Assembly (NCBI GenBank): GCA_033558025.1
Contig: JAUCEF010000010.1
Location: 2,071,001 to 2,135,000, forward strand
Direction of reading: 5' to 3'
DNA length: 64,000 nucleotides
Source of the DNA: Phytophthora sp. 'mugwort'
Lineage: Eukaryota > Oomycota > Peronosporomycetes > Peronosporales > Peronosporaceae
Shown here: positions 9,265-19,700 of the stretch, in pieces
How the letters are laid out: each line of letters starts with the position of its first letter
Position numbering within the stretch: position 1 is the stretch's first letter
Notes under the pieces: generated by a model
The model's database searches: none
Told to the model about the DNA's origin: nothing
The model's input: the letters and a program-made list of their open reading frames with translations, nothing else
Made by a program: the position numbers and the translations under genes

Positions 9265-9615
9265 GATTGCGATTGCGGATTGAGGGTGGATAATATCCGC
9301 TGGATATGTGCTTGTAGGTATTAAAAAAAGAATGTCATATCCAGCAAATATCATATCCGACAATCCAAGTCAACCAATCAGAATAGCACACATGCCAAAA
9401 CTGTCATATCCGACGCAAATTAACTTACTGGAGTAATAAGCAAGGAAAAACACAAGCACTCTTAAAACAGCAACGGAACAACTACGGATTTTACCTTTCG
9501 GCTAATAGATGCCAAATCGTGGTTTCGACTGTTGGACGGCCACCTTGCAATCTTATATTAAAATCAAAACACTATTTTACAGAAGAACCGACCACAAGAT
9601 TCCCCCTCCCAACGC
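9265..9615. other. Intergenic with repeated CATATCC words
   Basis: No gene seen. The word CATATCC occurs three times (near 9333, 9350 and 9405), and the inverted form GGATAT occurs near 9302. These could be short regulatory words of the minus-strand gene or repeat debris. The right end runs into Copia LTR-like sequence. Confidence 0.4.
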
Positions 9616-9712
9616 TGTTGGGATGCTGGGGGCGTTTGTGAGGAAGTCAAGAAAAAGAAAAGTGAGCTAGATTGAAGGAATAAAATGCAAAGAGCACTCG
9701 CTAACCTCTACT
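9616..9712 (-). repeat. Copia-1 LTR-like repeat, left copy
   Basis: This stretch, beginning TGTTGGGATGCTGGG on the plus strand, is repeated at 19701-19800 with few differences. Both copies continue with an AAAAGTGAG...AATAAAATGCAA...GAGCACTCGCTA core. The match stops where the mariner element begins. Confidence 0.65.
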
Positions 9713-11196
9713 ACTCCGTCTCAAAAATGATGACACATACCACTATTTTGTCCGTCTCAAAATTGATGCACCAAATTAGGCTAGGTTTCACTATGCTCGA
9801 CTGTACGATCTATGTGCGCTGAGACAGAATAGCAGCGGTTCTTGCGAGCAGCTCAGTCGCAGCGGGAGTCGTCCCTCCCTCGCGAGCTTGTCATTGCCCA
9901 TGTGGAGCGGCTTGAACGCGTTGCCGCCGAGGTCCTTAATGCACGAGTCCATCGAGCCCTGCGGACTCAAGAAGGCATTGTTTATCGTCGATGACGGAAA
10001 CTCCCAATACGCATCAGTGACAGCGTCGATCAAATCGTCGAGGCTGCGGGGAGCACGGAGGCGCTCGTGCGCTTGGATCGCTGTGAACAGCGAGAGGTCC
10101 AAGGCGTTGAGATCGGGTGAGTTCGGCGGCTGACAGCGAAGCTACACGTTCAGGCCTTGCTGCAACGCCGAGGTCGTGAACTGCGGGTCACCCGGGCTGA
10201 TGTGTGCCGGGGCGTTGTCTTGCTGCACCAGGACGCGTTCGCTAGTGCTGGTCCATGGCCACCTCGCGCGGATCGCCGGCAGCATCTTGTCCATCAGCAT
10301 TGTCCGGTACGTCTCCTTGTTGACGCGGCCCTCCTTTGTCTCCATGGTGCCCGCAGGGCGTCGTACGCTGGACCGCACCGCCGGCTCGCGAATGACGGAT
10401 GCCCAGCTTGCCCTCAAACACTGCTCCCGTCGATGCGTTCCGTCGAGTGCGTGCAACGCCGCCAGCATTATTACCTTAGTGATGTAGCGTTTCGAACGCA
10501 CGTGGCGATGCGGGACTTCTTCACCAGGCAGGAGGTAGTAGCGGCGTCCAACTTCTGTTAAATAAAACAGTTTTTCATCAACATCAATATAGTCAAACAT
10601 GTCATGAAAAAGCAGTGAAGTAGGATTGAGATGCGCTGTACACCACGCCATCCCTGCCGCCTTGTTGGCATCCGTCAGTAATGGCTTCACATTGCTGACG
10701 TAAGCCACTAGCTACCCTCCTTGCACGTTGCAGTGTGGCACGGGCTACACCGCACGCTGCAGATGCGTACTCCGCTGCACAAGCGGAGTCAGACGCAGCT
10801 TCTCCAGCTGAGCGGAGAGGTCCGCCATCGACCGGCCGCGCTGATGGCGCCGCGACTCCGACCGCAAACAACCCGTCTTCTCCTCCTCTGCCTTGGCCCA
10901 CTTCCATACCCGTCCGATAGTCTGGCTGGATACCCGAAACTTGCCCGCCACTCCTTGATCGCTCCTTTGCGGAGCACCCCGTCGACCGACCGCTGCAGCA
11001 GCGACACCAAGACCTGCTCGCGCTCGCGGTCGGTCAGGTCTCGTCTCTCCGTCGGGCTCGTTAATGGCATTGCGCTGCCAATTACAGAAGGAAAGGATAC
11101 TAGAGAGCGCTTTCGGTAGGGGGGGGCGACATCTAAGCCTCATCTCCCCCTTTCCCATCTCGGATTTGAGCTGTCCGCCATCCATTTGGACGCAGC
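9713..11196 (-). mobile_element. Plant-type mariner-like element (MLE)
   Basis: The left end (plus strand) begins CTCCGTCTCAAAAATGATG and the right end, read on the minus strand, has CTGCGTCCAAATGGATGG. These resemble the CTCCCTCCGTCCC-type inverted repeats of plant mariner/Stowaway elements. The transposase inside reads on the minus strand. The right border is uncertain by about 20 bp. Confidence 0.5.
9791..11070 (-). pseudogene. Mariner-like transposase pseudogene (plant DD39D type)
   Basis: The start near 11070 has an HTH-type segment (REREQVLVSLLQRS ... GKFRVSSQTIGRVWKWAK) split between two frames around 10950. The catalytic part shows VLVQQDNAPAH (second Asp), then an in-frame TAG near 10143, then CQPPNSPDLNALDLSLF (third Asp). 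PNSPDLN-LDL with Asp in the third position is the hallmark of plant mariner-like transposases rather than the DD34D of animals. One frameshift and one stop make it inactive. It would catalyse cut-and-paste transposition at TA sites. Confidence 0.75.
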
Positions 11197-11211
11197 GACG
11201 TCAAATCTAAT

Positions 11212-13470
11212 CGTTCCAGCCTGTACCGTGCGCGTCGGCTGCTCAGTTTCTTGAGCAATGAGACGGACTGCCGTAGCCAGGTCAGGATGGCTCACCGTAG
11301 AAGCGTAGAGCAGTTACCCAACTGCAAGACGAATTGACTCGTTGGTGATCTACGTGTCAACTGCCACTTTGTGCTGGAATTCATTGTCCATTGGCGTACG
11401 AGGCCTCGACTTGTCACTACTGCTGAAAAATCGATTCACAATGCTAGCAGCGTACTTCCGCTGTGCGACCGTCAATTTATCACCCCTTTTGCTCCACAAG
11501 AGTTTCATGTCCACGAAACTGCTAGAGGCACTGCACTTGTTGATAGCGAATCGACTGGCAATGTTTGCCTCGAATGCAGCCAGTTCCGACTTCACATCGC
11601 TGAAAATTAGCATGTCGTCTACATGGAGAAGAACAACCACAACGCTGTCAGCCTGTGCTTGAACAACACACAGGAGTCGGACTGGCACTGCACAAGTCCA
11701 GACTCGCACAGGAACTTGGTCACGGTCTCGTACCAGGCCCGAGACGCCTGCTTCAGTCCGTACAGAGCTTTGCGCAACTTCTATATCTTATCATGGCCAG
11801 TATCAACAGGTGGCCAGACGAAAATGTCTTCGGAGAGGTCGCTGTTCAGGAACACCGTCTGCACATCGAGATGCAGATGATCCCATTCGAGTTGCACAGC
11901 TAAGGCGAGGATGGCTCGAATCGAGTCATGACGAACCACAGGACTGAATATCTCTGAGTAGTCTACTCCGTATTGCTGCGTGAAACCCTTGGCGACCAGC
12001 CATGCCTTATACTTGTCCAGCGATCCATCTGGTAGAGTCTTGCGGCGAAATACCCATTTAATCTGCACTGGACGCACATTCGCCGGCAAGAACACTACCT
12101 CGTACGTATGGTTGCGACGAAGGCTATCTAGTTCTTCATTTATGGCTTGAAGCCACTGCTCTACGTCAGGATGAGCCATGGCTTCTTGCAGTGTCAGTGG
12201 GTCATGCATCTCACTGATCGGCGCCGTTTCCTCAGTGTTGTGCGACTCCTCGAACTCAAGTCACTGCACGCTTTTCTTCTTGATTCGAGTGCTTCGACGA
12301 GCCACCTGCTTCTCCACGCGAGGGTCAACGGCTCGCTGCCGTGCTGCTTCACCACTTGTGGGGGCATCCTCCATCTCAACGTCTTCTTAAATTATGTCGA
12401 GCCTCCCGGGCTCGATCTCACTGCTCGCGTGACTGGCACCAGGGCGGCTACGTCTCCGTCCAGAGTGACAGTGCTCTTCTTGGGAACGCTTGACTCGAAT
12501 AACACTGCTGTAAGCGCCGTAATGACGCTCCTACTACCTCCGTGACCACTGGGCATCCAGAAACCGTAACCTCCGCTCTTCTCGTATCCATAAAGACCCC
12601 TTTGACCGTCTTTGTATCCAGCTTGTGGCGCTGTGATTTGGCAGCAGCACTTCAGCATCACAGCCAAACACGCGAAGCTTGTTCAATACTGACGCGTGAT
12701 CCGTCAGCACTCAATTGGCGTCTTACCGCCAAGTACCTTTGTCGGGCAACGGTTTCGGATGTACGCTGCCGTCAGCACAGCGTCACTCCAGAAGCGCTTT
12801 CCGATACCGGCATCCTGCAGCATTGAGCGGGCCATCTCAACGGTTACGCGGTTGCTTCGCTCTACCTCCCCGTTCTGTTGTGGAACATACGGCGTGCTGA
12901 ATTCCTGAGCGATCATATTCTCGTTGCAGAAGTCTGCGATTTCTCCTCCGACGTATTCCGCAGCGTTGTCGCTCTTCAGAACAGCCACTTTCACGTCGGG
13001 AACTGCTACTTTCAGGTTGGCGATACATTCTCGAATGGCTCGAAACTAAGTAGCCGAGCTCCTGTCCTTGACAGGAAGACCGCAGCCACATGATATGGCT
13101 CGATCATCATACTCACCATGCCCGTGTAGCCAGCACGTGGCGTCGTCTCCATCGGCCCAACATAGTCGATTGCGATCAGCACTTGCCCATGCTTCAGGTC
13201 TCGTTGCTTCTTCACAGGAAAAGATACACTGGACAGTTTACCAGCCGCGCATGCTTCACATGGACGCAGCTTGATACTCGGTTGTCACAACGCCGGCCTT
13301 CAGCACCATCTTCAAATCCCGTTCATTCAAGTGTCCCATCCTGGCGTGCCAGACAGCCAAGTCATCCGATTGGCCCCCGGACGCGTAAGCTGCCTCGGCG
13401 CCATTGCCTGTTCTAGGCGCGGATACAACATAGAGACCGCTGCTCCGCCGTGCGGCCACCAGCTCATTTT
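11212..13470 (-). pseudogene. Copia-1 integrase and reverse transcriptase remnant
   Basis: Reading from 13470 downwards: the GAG-pre-integrase zinc-finger part (WHARMGHLNERDL, near 13330), then integrase core with KSDNAAEY and PQQNGEVERSN (near 12970 and 12870), a low-complexity linker (12300-12650), then Copia-type reverse transcriptase (KWVFRRKTLPDGSLDKYKA, GVDYSEIFSPVVRHDS, near 12060-11930) and the catalytic box as LHVDDM near 11620. The frame continues to about 11212 (LLYASTVSHPDLATAV) before the mariner element begins. At least four frameshifts or stops are present. RNase H is absent. Confidence 0.8.
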
Positions 13471-13731
13471 TGTAACGGGCCATCATGTTACATAACTAAG
13501 TAGGTTATTAGATATTACATAAGTAGGCAGACATCCTCCGGATTGGCTGATAAGTCGGGAGGCAGACCCATTACAGCCAATCAGGAGTCGATCCTCATTG
13601 AGTAGCTCACAAAAGGCCGGGTCATTTTTCCCCGGACTTAACAATAAAACAGAGTTGAATTTACGAGTTTATTAACACGCTTCCTACAGCTAATAGTGTA
13701 AGCTAAATAACGATTGGCCCTTCCCGTTACA
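13471..13731 (+). repeat. 5' LTR of the nested Gypsy element
   Basis: 261 bp, from TGTAACGGG to CCCGTTACA. It contains AATAAA near 13643 as a candidate polyadenylation signal. It differs from the 3' LTR at scattered positions, so the insertion is not very recent. Confidence 0.93.
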
Positions 13732-13757
13732 CCTCGTAGCACTTAGTAGTCCTTCCC

Positions 13758-15880
13758 ATGACCGAGATGAGTATAAGCGAAACCCCGTCGGATGATCCAG
13801 CGATCCCGACCACACGGCCTTTCCCCATCTTACGACCGTGGAATGGAATGCCCTACACCACCTCGCGGCGGTGTCCGGCGAAGTCTTCGTCGCGTCGATG
13901 GTCAGCTCATCGACACCCGAGCGACAACGCCAAGCTATCCAAGAATTTCTAGTGCGCGAGCTCGCCGAAGCGAATCGGCGAGTATCAACTCCCTCGCGCA
14001 CCTAGCGGAACGACGCCGTCAAGATGGAGACGTCGACGTATTCAGGCGTCGGACAAGATCGTCTCCCTCTAAACCCTTGGTTCCGCGATATCGACATCGC
14101 GATCACTTCAAGGTTGGTTGAAGTGCCTACAGCAATAATCAACTTCTTGCTGTCCCGCCTCACCGGCAAGACGAAGGACAGGGCCCTCGGGAAACTGGTC
14201 ATTCACCCTAATGCGTTTCCCACTCTGGAAAGCATCCGGAGTGACCTTCGCCTCGCGTTTGAACCTCCGCAGGACGAGTCACGCATGCGGGCGGACTTCT
14301 TTGCGCTAAGGCACGGCAGGTCCGCGATGCGTGACTACGTTCAGAAGACACGACACCTAGTATCGTGCATCGTCATGGATCCGATCGACATGGCTTCGCA
14401 AGTCCATGTCTTCATCTTCGGAATGCGCGAGGGCCTGACACGCTACTCACTAATGCGTGCCGAGCCGAAGACCCTGGAAGAAGCGTTCGCTCTCGTGTTA
14501 CGCGAGGACTATACGGTGTCCTCTTCGTACTCATGAGTAGCCTCGACAACACCTCAAGCGCCGATCTCAGAGCCGATGGAGATCGACGCAATCGACGCTT
14601 CGACTGGCCGCGGTCGACAGTTCAACCGCTGAAGTCGTATTCCCACAGTCATGAATTGCTTCCGCTGTGGCAAGCCGGGTCACCGCGCGGCACTGCCGGT
14701 ACAGGCCGTGCGCCTGTACCGTTGTCGGTCAATGCAGTCGTCTGCCGAGATGACTCTGCACGCCCGGTTGCCCAGCCAAAAAAAACGACAAGGTCCAGTA
14801 GGTGCGGGGCGCCCTACTGGCTGAAATGGAGGTCCGGGTCCCCCGGTGGCAGCCTCTCCTCCTAGCCCCACCGTGCATCACGCACGTTTCAATGCCACTA
14901 CCACGAAATGGCGACCCGAGACTGATCATACTCAGTCTTTACGTAGCCGGCGCGCGGCATCCACTCCGCGCGCTCCTCAATTCCGGCGCCTCGAACAACT
15001 TCTTCCGAGCATCGTGCCTGCTGCTGCCGCCGCCTTCGATTCCGGTTCGCCAAGGAACTGGCGAGCTCGTCGTCAAGGGACGACGGCAACCACACCGCGT
15101 TCCGCGGCGAGTGATCTCGCTTCCGTACACCTTCGACGGCTTTCGGAGCTCCGACGAATTCTTGGTGTACGAGATCAATTACGCCTTCGATTGCATCCTT
15201 GGAATACCGTGGTTGACACGGTATCAGCCGGAGATCGACTGGCTGGCCCGATCGGTGAAACGTCGGACCACCTACGATGTGAGTGCGGTGTTCACACACC
15301 TGCTGGTGGCACCGTCGGACTGGCCCCATGTCCGAGTCGTGGACAAATCCACCACCACACACACACCTTCCACAGAAATGGCGATGGCCCTCTCGGCATG
15401 ATGTGTGCTGTGTCGATGGACGAGGCGGTTGAGCATGCGAGGCTCCCGCACAACAACGAGACGGTCGAGCATTCGAGGCTCCCGCATGATATCGGCGCGG
15501 TCGAAACTGACGCGCCTAGAGGAGGGTGAAATATCGGGCAGTGACAGTAGTTCATCAGTTCCGAGCAGAGGCTCGAGACGCACGAAGTCATCCCGCCGTT
15601 CGCAACGACGGCTGAAGCCTCGCCGCACCCTCGACGCGAACACAACAGTGGACATGATTTGTGCACTCGAGTATACGGAGGGTTTCCACAACGAAGCCGC
15701 ACCATCGAGGTCGCGACTCCTTCTCGCGACGCCGCGACAATCATCCTGCTCCCGGGGTTATCCTGGAAGACCTTCCTGCACGACGTCAAGGCCGGCGAAA
15801 TCGATCAAGTTTGCTTGATCGCCGACGAAAATCCGCTGACGCATGAGCGCAAATCCGCCCATGCGTCAGCGGATTTTGCA
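13758..15880 (+). pseudogene. Gypsy gag-protease remnant
   Basis: Gag coding starts near 13758, changes frame near 13830, and reads on as a typical helical Gypsy gag (14024-14536). A zinc knuckle begins CFRCGKPGH near 14652. The retropepsin region (14890-15250) shows LLNSGASNNFF; the catalytic Asp of the DSGA motif is Asn here (codon 14979-14981), so the protease would be dead. A later frame (15690-15820) has LLPGLSWKTFLHDVKAGEID, which I read as the linker before reverse transcriptase. The frame stops making sense at the inverted repeat 15828-15877. Confidence 0.75.
15828..15877. repeat. Perfect 18-bp inverted repeat, 14-nt loop
   Basis: The arm AAAATCCGCTGACGCATG at 15828-15845 is exactly complementary to 15860-15877. 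It lies between the end of the Gypsy pre-RT sequence and the surviving piece of integrase, that is, at the deletion point. Confidence 0.9.
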
Positions 15881-15907
15881 TCGTCCACGCGTTCAACAAA
15901 TTGAACC

Positions 15908-16100
15908 CATCCGGAGACGGATGGGCAAACGGAGCGCGTGAGTCAAGTGCTCAAAGATGTTATGCGAAGTTATGCGACTTCATTCGCGTCGTGGTCGTCA
16001 TTCCTACCACTCGCATAATTCGCTATCAGTAGTGCGGTTCACGCGTCAACAGGGTTGACGCCATTCTTCGTAAACAACGCGCGGCACCCGCGCGTTCCCG
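15908..16100 (+). pseudogene. Gypsy integrase C-terminal fragment
   Basis: In one frame the sequence reads HPETDGQTERVSQVLKDV, the conserved end of the Gypsy integrase core with its catalytic Glu, then LPLA, a TAA stop (16017-16019) and FAISSAVHASTGLTPFF. Everything between the pre-RT linker and this point (about 2.5 kb in a normal element) is missing. Confidence 0.8.
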
Positions 16101-16661
16101 CAGTTCTTGCTCTGAAACTCGGCCGCTGGTACTACGGGCTCCAATCTTGGTGGGGGAAATCCTGGCGGTGTGCCGGCTATGGAACCGCCACTCGTGGCCA
16201 TTGAGGCGAAAGAACCCGACGGCGTGTCGGCAGTGCGGCCGACGCTCAACGTGTCAGCTTTTGCAATAACTCTATTATCGGTTCCGCCCGCGTCTCCCGC
16301 GTCCAACTTCTCACCAAAAGAAGTTGGTTCACCAATTGATTCCGTCGCGGTAACAAATTTTATGTTGCATCGCCAGGCCGTCACGTGATACGTGCGTGAC
16401 GCGCTGCAAGCAATAGTCGATAGGCAGAAAGAAATGCAGATCGTCGAGGTCGGAAGAACATGCACAGCTTCCGACAAGACGAACGCGTCTTATTGTCTGC
16501 TGCGGGCATTCAAGCAGCCTCAGTCACGAACTTGGATGCAAACAAGTTAGCGCCAAGATTATTGGATCACTCAAGATTATCAAGGTTATAGGCGATGCCT
16601 ACACGCTGGACATCTCCACTGCGATGCTCTGCATCCGACGTTCTACGTCGGACGTCTCAAG

Positions 16662-17024
16662 TCATACCATCCCACGGCGATCCCGGACGTTCAGCCGCCG
16701 ACGCCGGCTCATACTCAGTGAGTTCGAGCCGAGTGCTGCTGCGCGCACCGAATCGTTCTGCTGCGGCCGTCCAAACGCTTCGGTCTCCAGACGCCGCAGC
16801 CGCTCAACGAGAGCCCGCTGCTCGCATCTAGTCCTCTCCGCAGCAGACGTTGCCGCGTTCGCGTCTTCGTGAGCGCTTTCCGCCATTAAACAAGCGTGCA
16901 ACTCGTTCGTCATCTGCTCGGCCTCTGCTTGAAGCAATCGATACTGCTTAGCGGCCATCATGCCCTCTGGAAGCGCGCCGGCGGTCTCAGTTGCCGGCGC
17001 CCTTCCGTCGTGATGGTCCTCCAC
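16662..17024 (-). CDS. Small antisense ORF inside the Gypsy element
   Basis: This 120-residue ORF overlaps the end of the larger antisense ORF in another frame. It is rich in Ala, Glu and Arg with a likely coiled coil in the middle. It may be the continuation of the larger ORF after a frameshift. No family recognised. Confidence 0.25.
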   Translation of the reverse strand: MEDHHDGRAPATETAGALPEGMMAAKQYRLLQAEAEQMTNELHACLMAESAHEDANAATSAAERTRCEQRALVERLRRLETEAFGRPQQNDSVRAAALGSNSLSMSRRRRLNVRDRRGMV

Positions 17025-18103
17025 CGCTGATAGACTCGTCGGGCGCTCGAAGATGGGTGGCCGAGTGTATTGTTAATCACGTACTCGAAAGGCGCAGACG
17101 CCGGGTGCCGGCGCGAGCTCTGCGCCGGCACGGCCGGAGAAACATTACCGCATCCGCTGGCTAGGTTATTCGCCAGCGGAGGATACGTGGGAACCGAGGC
17201 GCCGCCTTCTCGAGGATATTCCGGATGTGGTAGCGGACTACGAGTCCACGCTGACACATTTGTCCGCGTTCGCGAGCCTCCCACATTCGATCCAACATCT
17301 CGCGAACGTCTGCGGCTCCGACTGCATTGTCGGGTCCGCGTCCGATAGTCACGCGCACTTGCCTCTCGATCATGCTGCCAGTCACGATCCCGCGAGCGTC
17401 CGCGAGACCGAGTGGACGCATCCCAGCTACGGTAATAACCGAGAGTAATGCGGCTATGGCTATGCCCACGTCGCGGTTGGCTGCGAGAGCAGCTGCGCTC
17501 GCAACGAGCCGTACTACGCCGCGTGTTATCACGTCCACGCGTTCCCGTCGCCTGCCGAAGCTGGTGCAGCGATCGCTCGTAGCAACCAATCCAACGCCGC
17601 TCGTGCCCCGCCAGCGGCCACTGAAGCACCTGCTCTTCCCACTCCGCTCGGGTTGGCCGGTGTACGTGGCTGCAATGGAAGCACCCCTCACGAAGATGCA
17701 CGTAGCACAAGCGCCACGAGTCCGCCGACATCCTGCAGACGCGACTCCGCCGGTCGCCAATAGAGTGTTCGCCATGTGTCATCTCACGCGCTTCGAGCCA
17801 TGACGTGAAGGATTCCCCTTCACGACGCGCCGCATTCCAGCGCCTGATGAAGGCACACCATGAGCGTTGCAGGGCGTCGTGTGAGAAGGCGTGGCTCGTC
17901 GCCTTCCTCTTCGTTGCGCGGTACCGTCGAAAGTACTGCTTCATATCATCTAAAGGCACCGGCCCATCAGCGCCCTCGAGGCTGTACAGTCGCCACGACT
18001 TTAGATCGGCGTCCATTACGTGAGGAGCCGAGACCAATCTTGTCGCCGGCTCCATGCGTGGGGCGTAGTCGTCGACCTCAAACGTGTCGCGAGATCTTGA
18101 CAT
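16958..18103 (-). CDS. Antisense ORF in the Gypsy 3' region, Arg/Ser-rich
   Basis: The ORF has 381 codons and lies on the strand opposite to gag, between the integrase fragment and the 3' LTR. Residues 1-150 look like a folded basic domain with many Trp and Arg, including a Cys/His cluster (CYVHLREGCFHCSHVH near residue 135). Residues about 190-290 are Arg/Ser/Asp repeats similar to RS domains. The tail is Pro/Ser-rich. Such additional antisense ORFs between pol and the 3' LTR are known in some plant Gypsy elements. It could be a captured host gene, a regulatory protein of the element, or a chance frame in GC-rich DNA. No function can be assigned. Confidence 0.35.
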   Translation of the reverse strand: MSRSRDTFEVDDYAPRMEPATRLVSAPHVMDADLKSWRLYSLEGADGPVPLDDMKQYFRRYRATKRKATSHAFSHDALQRSWCAFIRRWNAARREGESFTSWLEAREMTHGEHSIGDRRSRVCRMSADSWRLCYVHLREGCFHCSHVHRPTRAEWEEQVLQWPLAGHERRWIGCYERSLHQLRQATGTRGRDNTRRSTARCERSCSRSQPRRGHSHSRITLGYYRSWDASTRSRGRSRDRDWQHDREASARDYRTRTRQCSRSRRRSRDVGSNVGGSRTRTNVSAWTRSPLPHPEYPREGGASVPTYPPLANNLASGCGNVSPAVPAQSSRRHPASAPFEYVINNTLGHPSSSARRVYQRWRTITTEGRRQLRPPARFQRA

Positions 18104-18273
18104 GATTGTCGTCGCGCTTGTTCGGCAATGTGGTTGCCGAGCAGTATCGCCGCTCCGACGGGATGATATGTGGTGACTTCTGAGTGAGATTCGCGTGTCG
18201 GCGCATCCACTGTACTGCGCGTTGCAAGAACGGTATGTTACGGTACGCGCTTACAATACGGTTAGCGCAACTT

Positions 18274-18282
18274 AAAGGGGGA
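18274..18282 (+). other. Polypurine tract of the nested Gypsy element
   Basis: AAAGGGGGA directly precedes the 3' LTR, the expected place for plus-strand priming during reverse transcription. It confirms the + orientation of the element. Confidence 0.8.
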
Positions 18283-18543
18283 TGTAACGGGTCATCCTGT
18301 TAAATAATATAAGTAGGTTATTAGATATTACATAAGTAGGCAGACATCCTCCGGATTGGCTAATAAGTGGGGAGCCAGACCCATTACAGCCAATCAGGAG
18401 TCGATCCACTTTGAGTCGCCCACAGAAGGCCGGGCCATTTTTCCCCGGACTTAACAATAAAACAGAGTGAATTTACGAGTTTATTATAACACTTCCTACA
18501 GCTAATAGTGTCAGCTAAATAACGGTTGATCTGGTCCCCTACA
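18283..18543 (+). repeat. 3' LTR of the nested Gypsy element
   Basis: 261 bp, the same length as the 5' LTR, beginning TGTAACGGG and ending CCCCTACA. It is followed at once by the target duplication ATTTT. Confidence 0.93.
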
Positions 18544-19680
18544 ATTTTGGCCGCTAGTGATTACACACTTCTGGCGATTAAAAGAAGCCGTGAGGCCTGC
18601 AGTCCCGACTTTGCTCAGGCTGACAAGATTGCGTTGGAGCCCTGGAACATACAGCACATTGTCCACGTGCAGAATCCGCCGTTGGCAAGCGGAAGACAAG
18701 CTCGTTCACGGTGAGTCGCACTCAGCGTCATGCCACTTGCAGTTGTGACAACAAGGTGCCATCCTGCGCAGCTCGGAGGACGGTCCACGCGAGCCCGTCA
18801 TATGACTCGATGCCCCCGAATCGAAGATCCAGTCAGCTCCCACTGATTCCGCAGTCGGACTTACTTGAAAAACGAAGCCGCTCTCAGCACCTTCCTTCTG
18901 ACGTTGGCCCACAGCCCCATTACCAAGGTCGCCACCATGTCGCTTCTTGGACTTGCGTTCGTTCTTGAAGTGGCCGAGCTTTCCACAGTTAATGCATTTG
19001 CCCTTCTTTGCGCCGTGTTTGCCCTGAACCGCCGCGGTGAAGACATTACCACCGCGCACAGCTTGGGCTCCGCCGTGCTTTCCTCGTTGGTTCTGCGTCG
19101 TACGGCGCGTTGCTTCAGCGGTAGCCTTGATGAGAAGCTCCTCCATCGTGTCGCAAGTCTCCAGTGAACCGATGTAGCCGTTCCAGTCCGGGCCCAGACT
19201 CTGCAGAAAGTTGCTCTTCTTCTCTGCATCTGTTGGCGACACCTTGTAGCACTCCAACTCCGCCAGGATCAGGCACGTTTGTGCCCCAATGTCGCTGCAA
19301 AGCGACATGTACTCTCGCTTGAGAGCTCCGACCATCGTGTCGCACACGTGGCGGTGCCTCTTCTGCAGCGCCGACAGCATGGCCTTCGGGTGGGGCAGAT
19401 CGGCCACCAGCGCAGCTTGATCATCCGTCAGGGCGGACAGAATGATGGTCATGGCGAGCTTCTGCTACAGCTCCAGTTGGTGCAGCGGTCGCTCCTTCTG
19501 CTGTAACGGACGATCCGCTTGGCCGGACTCCTCCTCTCTACTTGCAGCGGGGTCGGTGCGGGTTTCAGCACAGCGCTCTACATGTCCTTCACCTCCAGGT
19601 ACAGCTGGAGGTGCCGCGCCGAGACGCGATAGCCCGTTCCGTCGAACTTGCGAAACTTGGTCGTGAAGCGGTCGTGGTGG
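18544..19680 (-). pseudogene. Copia-1 gag and protease remnant
   Basis: Reading down from about 19680, gag begins in one frame (KFDGTGYRV... YLEVKDM), shifts, and continues as a long ORF (19452-18706) of the UBN2/Copia gag type. It has a zinc knuckle CINCGKLGHFKNE near 18970 and the protease motif DWIFDSGASSHMTG near 18820, so the catalytic Asp is kept. The frame goes on through VLYVPGLQRNLVSLSK (18650) up to the Gypsy insertion at 18543. The last Cys of the zinc knuckle is replaced. Confidence 0.8.
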
Positions 19681-19700
19681 TCGTGTTGTGACTCATAACC

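Larger units (their letters stand above)
13471..18543 (+). mobile_element. Nested Gypsy-type LTR retrotransposon with internal deletion
   Basis: Both LTRs are 261 bp and the whole insertion is 5073 bp. It is flanked by the 5-bp duplication ATTTT (13466-13470 and 18544-18548). LTR ends are the inverted repeats TGTAACGGG and CCCGTTACA (3' copy: CCCCTACA). A polypurine tract, AAAGGGGGA, touches the 3' LTR. The target is the GAG-pre-integrase region of Copia-1, whose frame continues across the insertion when one target copy is removed. Gag and protease remain; reverse transcriptase, RNase H and most of integrase are deleted, so it could only have moved with outside help. Confidence 0.93.

Noticed and set aside
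11255..11280. GAGACGGACTGCC as the right inverted repeat of the mariner element
   Set aside because: Although it resembles the left end (GTCCGTCTCA), these bases code the conserved Copia reverse transcriptase sequence HPDLATAVRLIAQ, so the border must lie further left, near 11196.
16046..16477. Minus-strand ORF of 143 codons
   Set aside because: It overlaps the Gypsy integrase tail in the other strand and has no features of its own.
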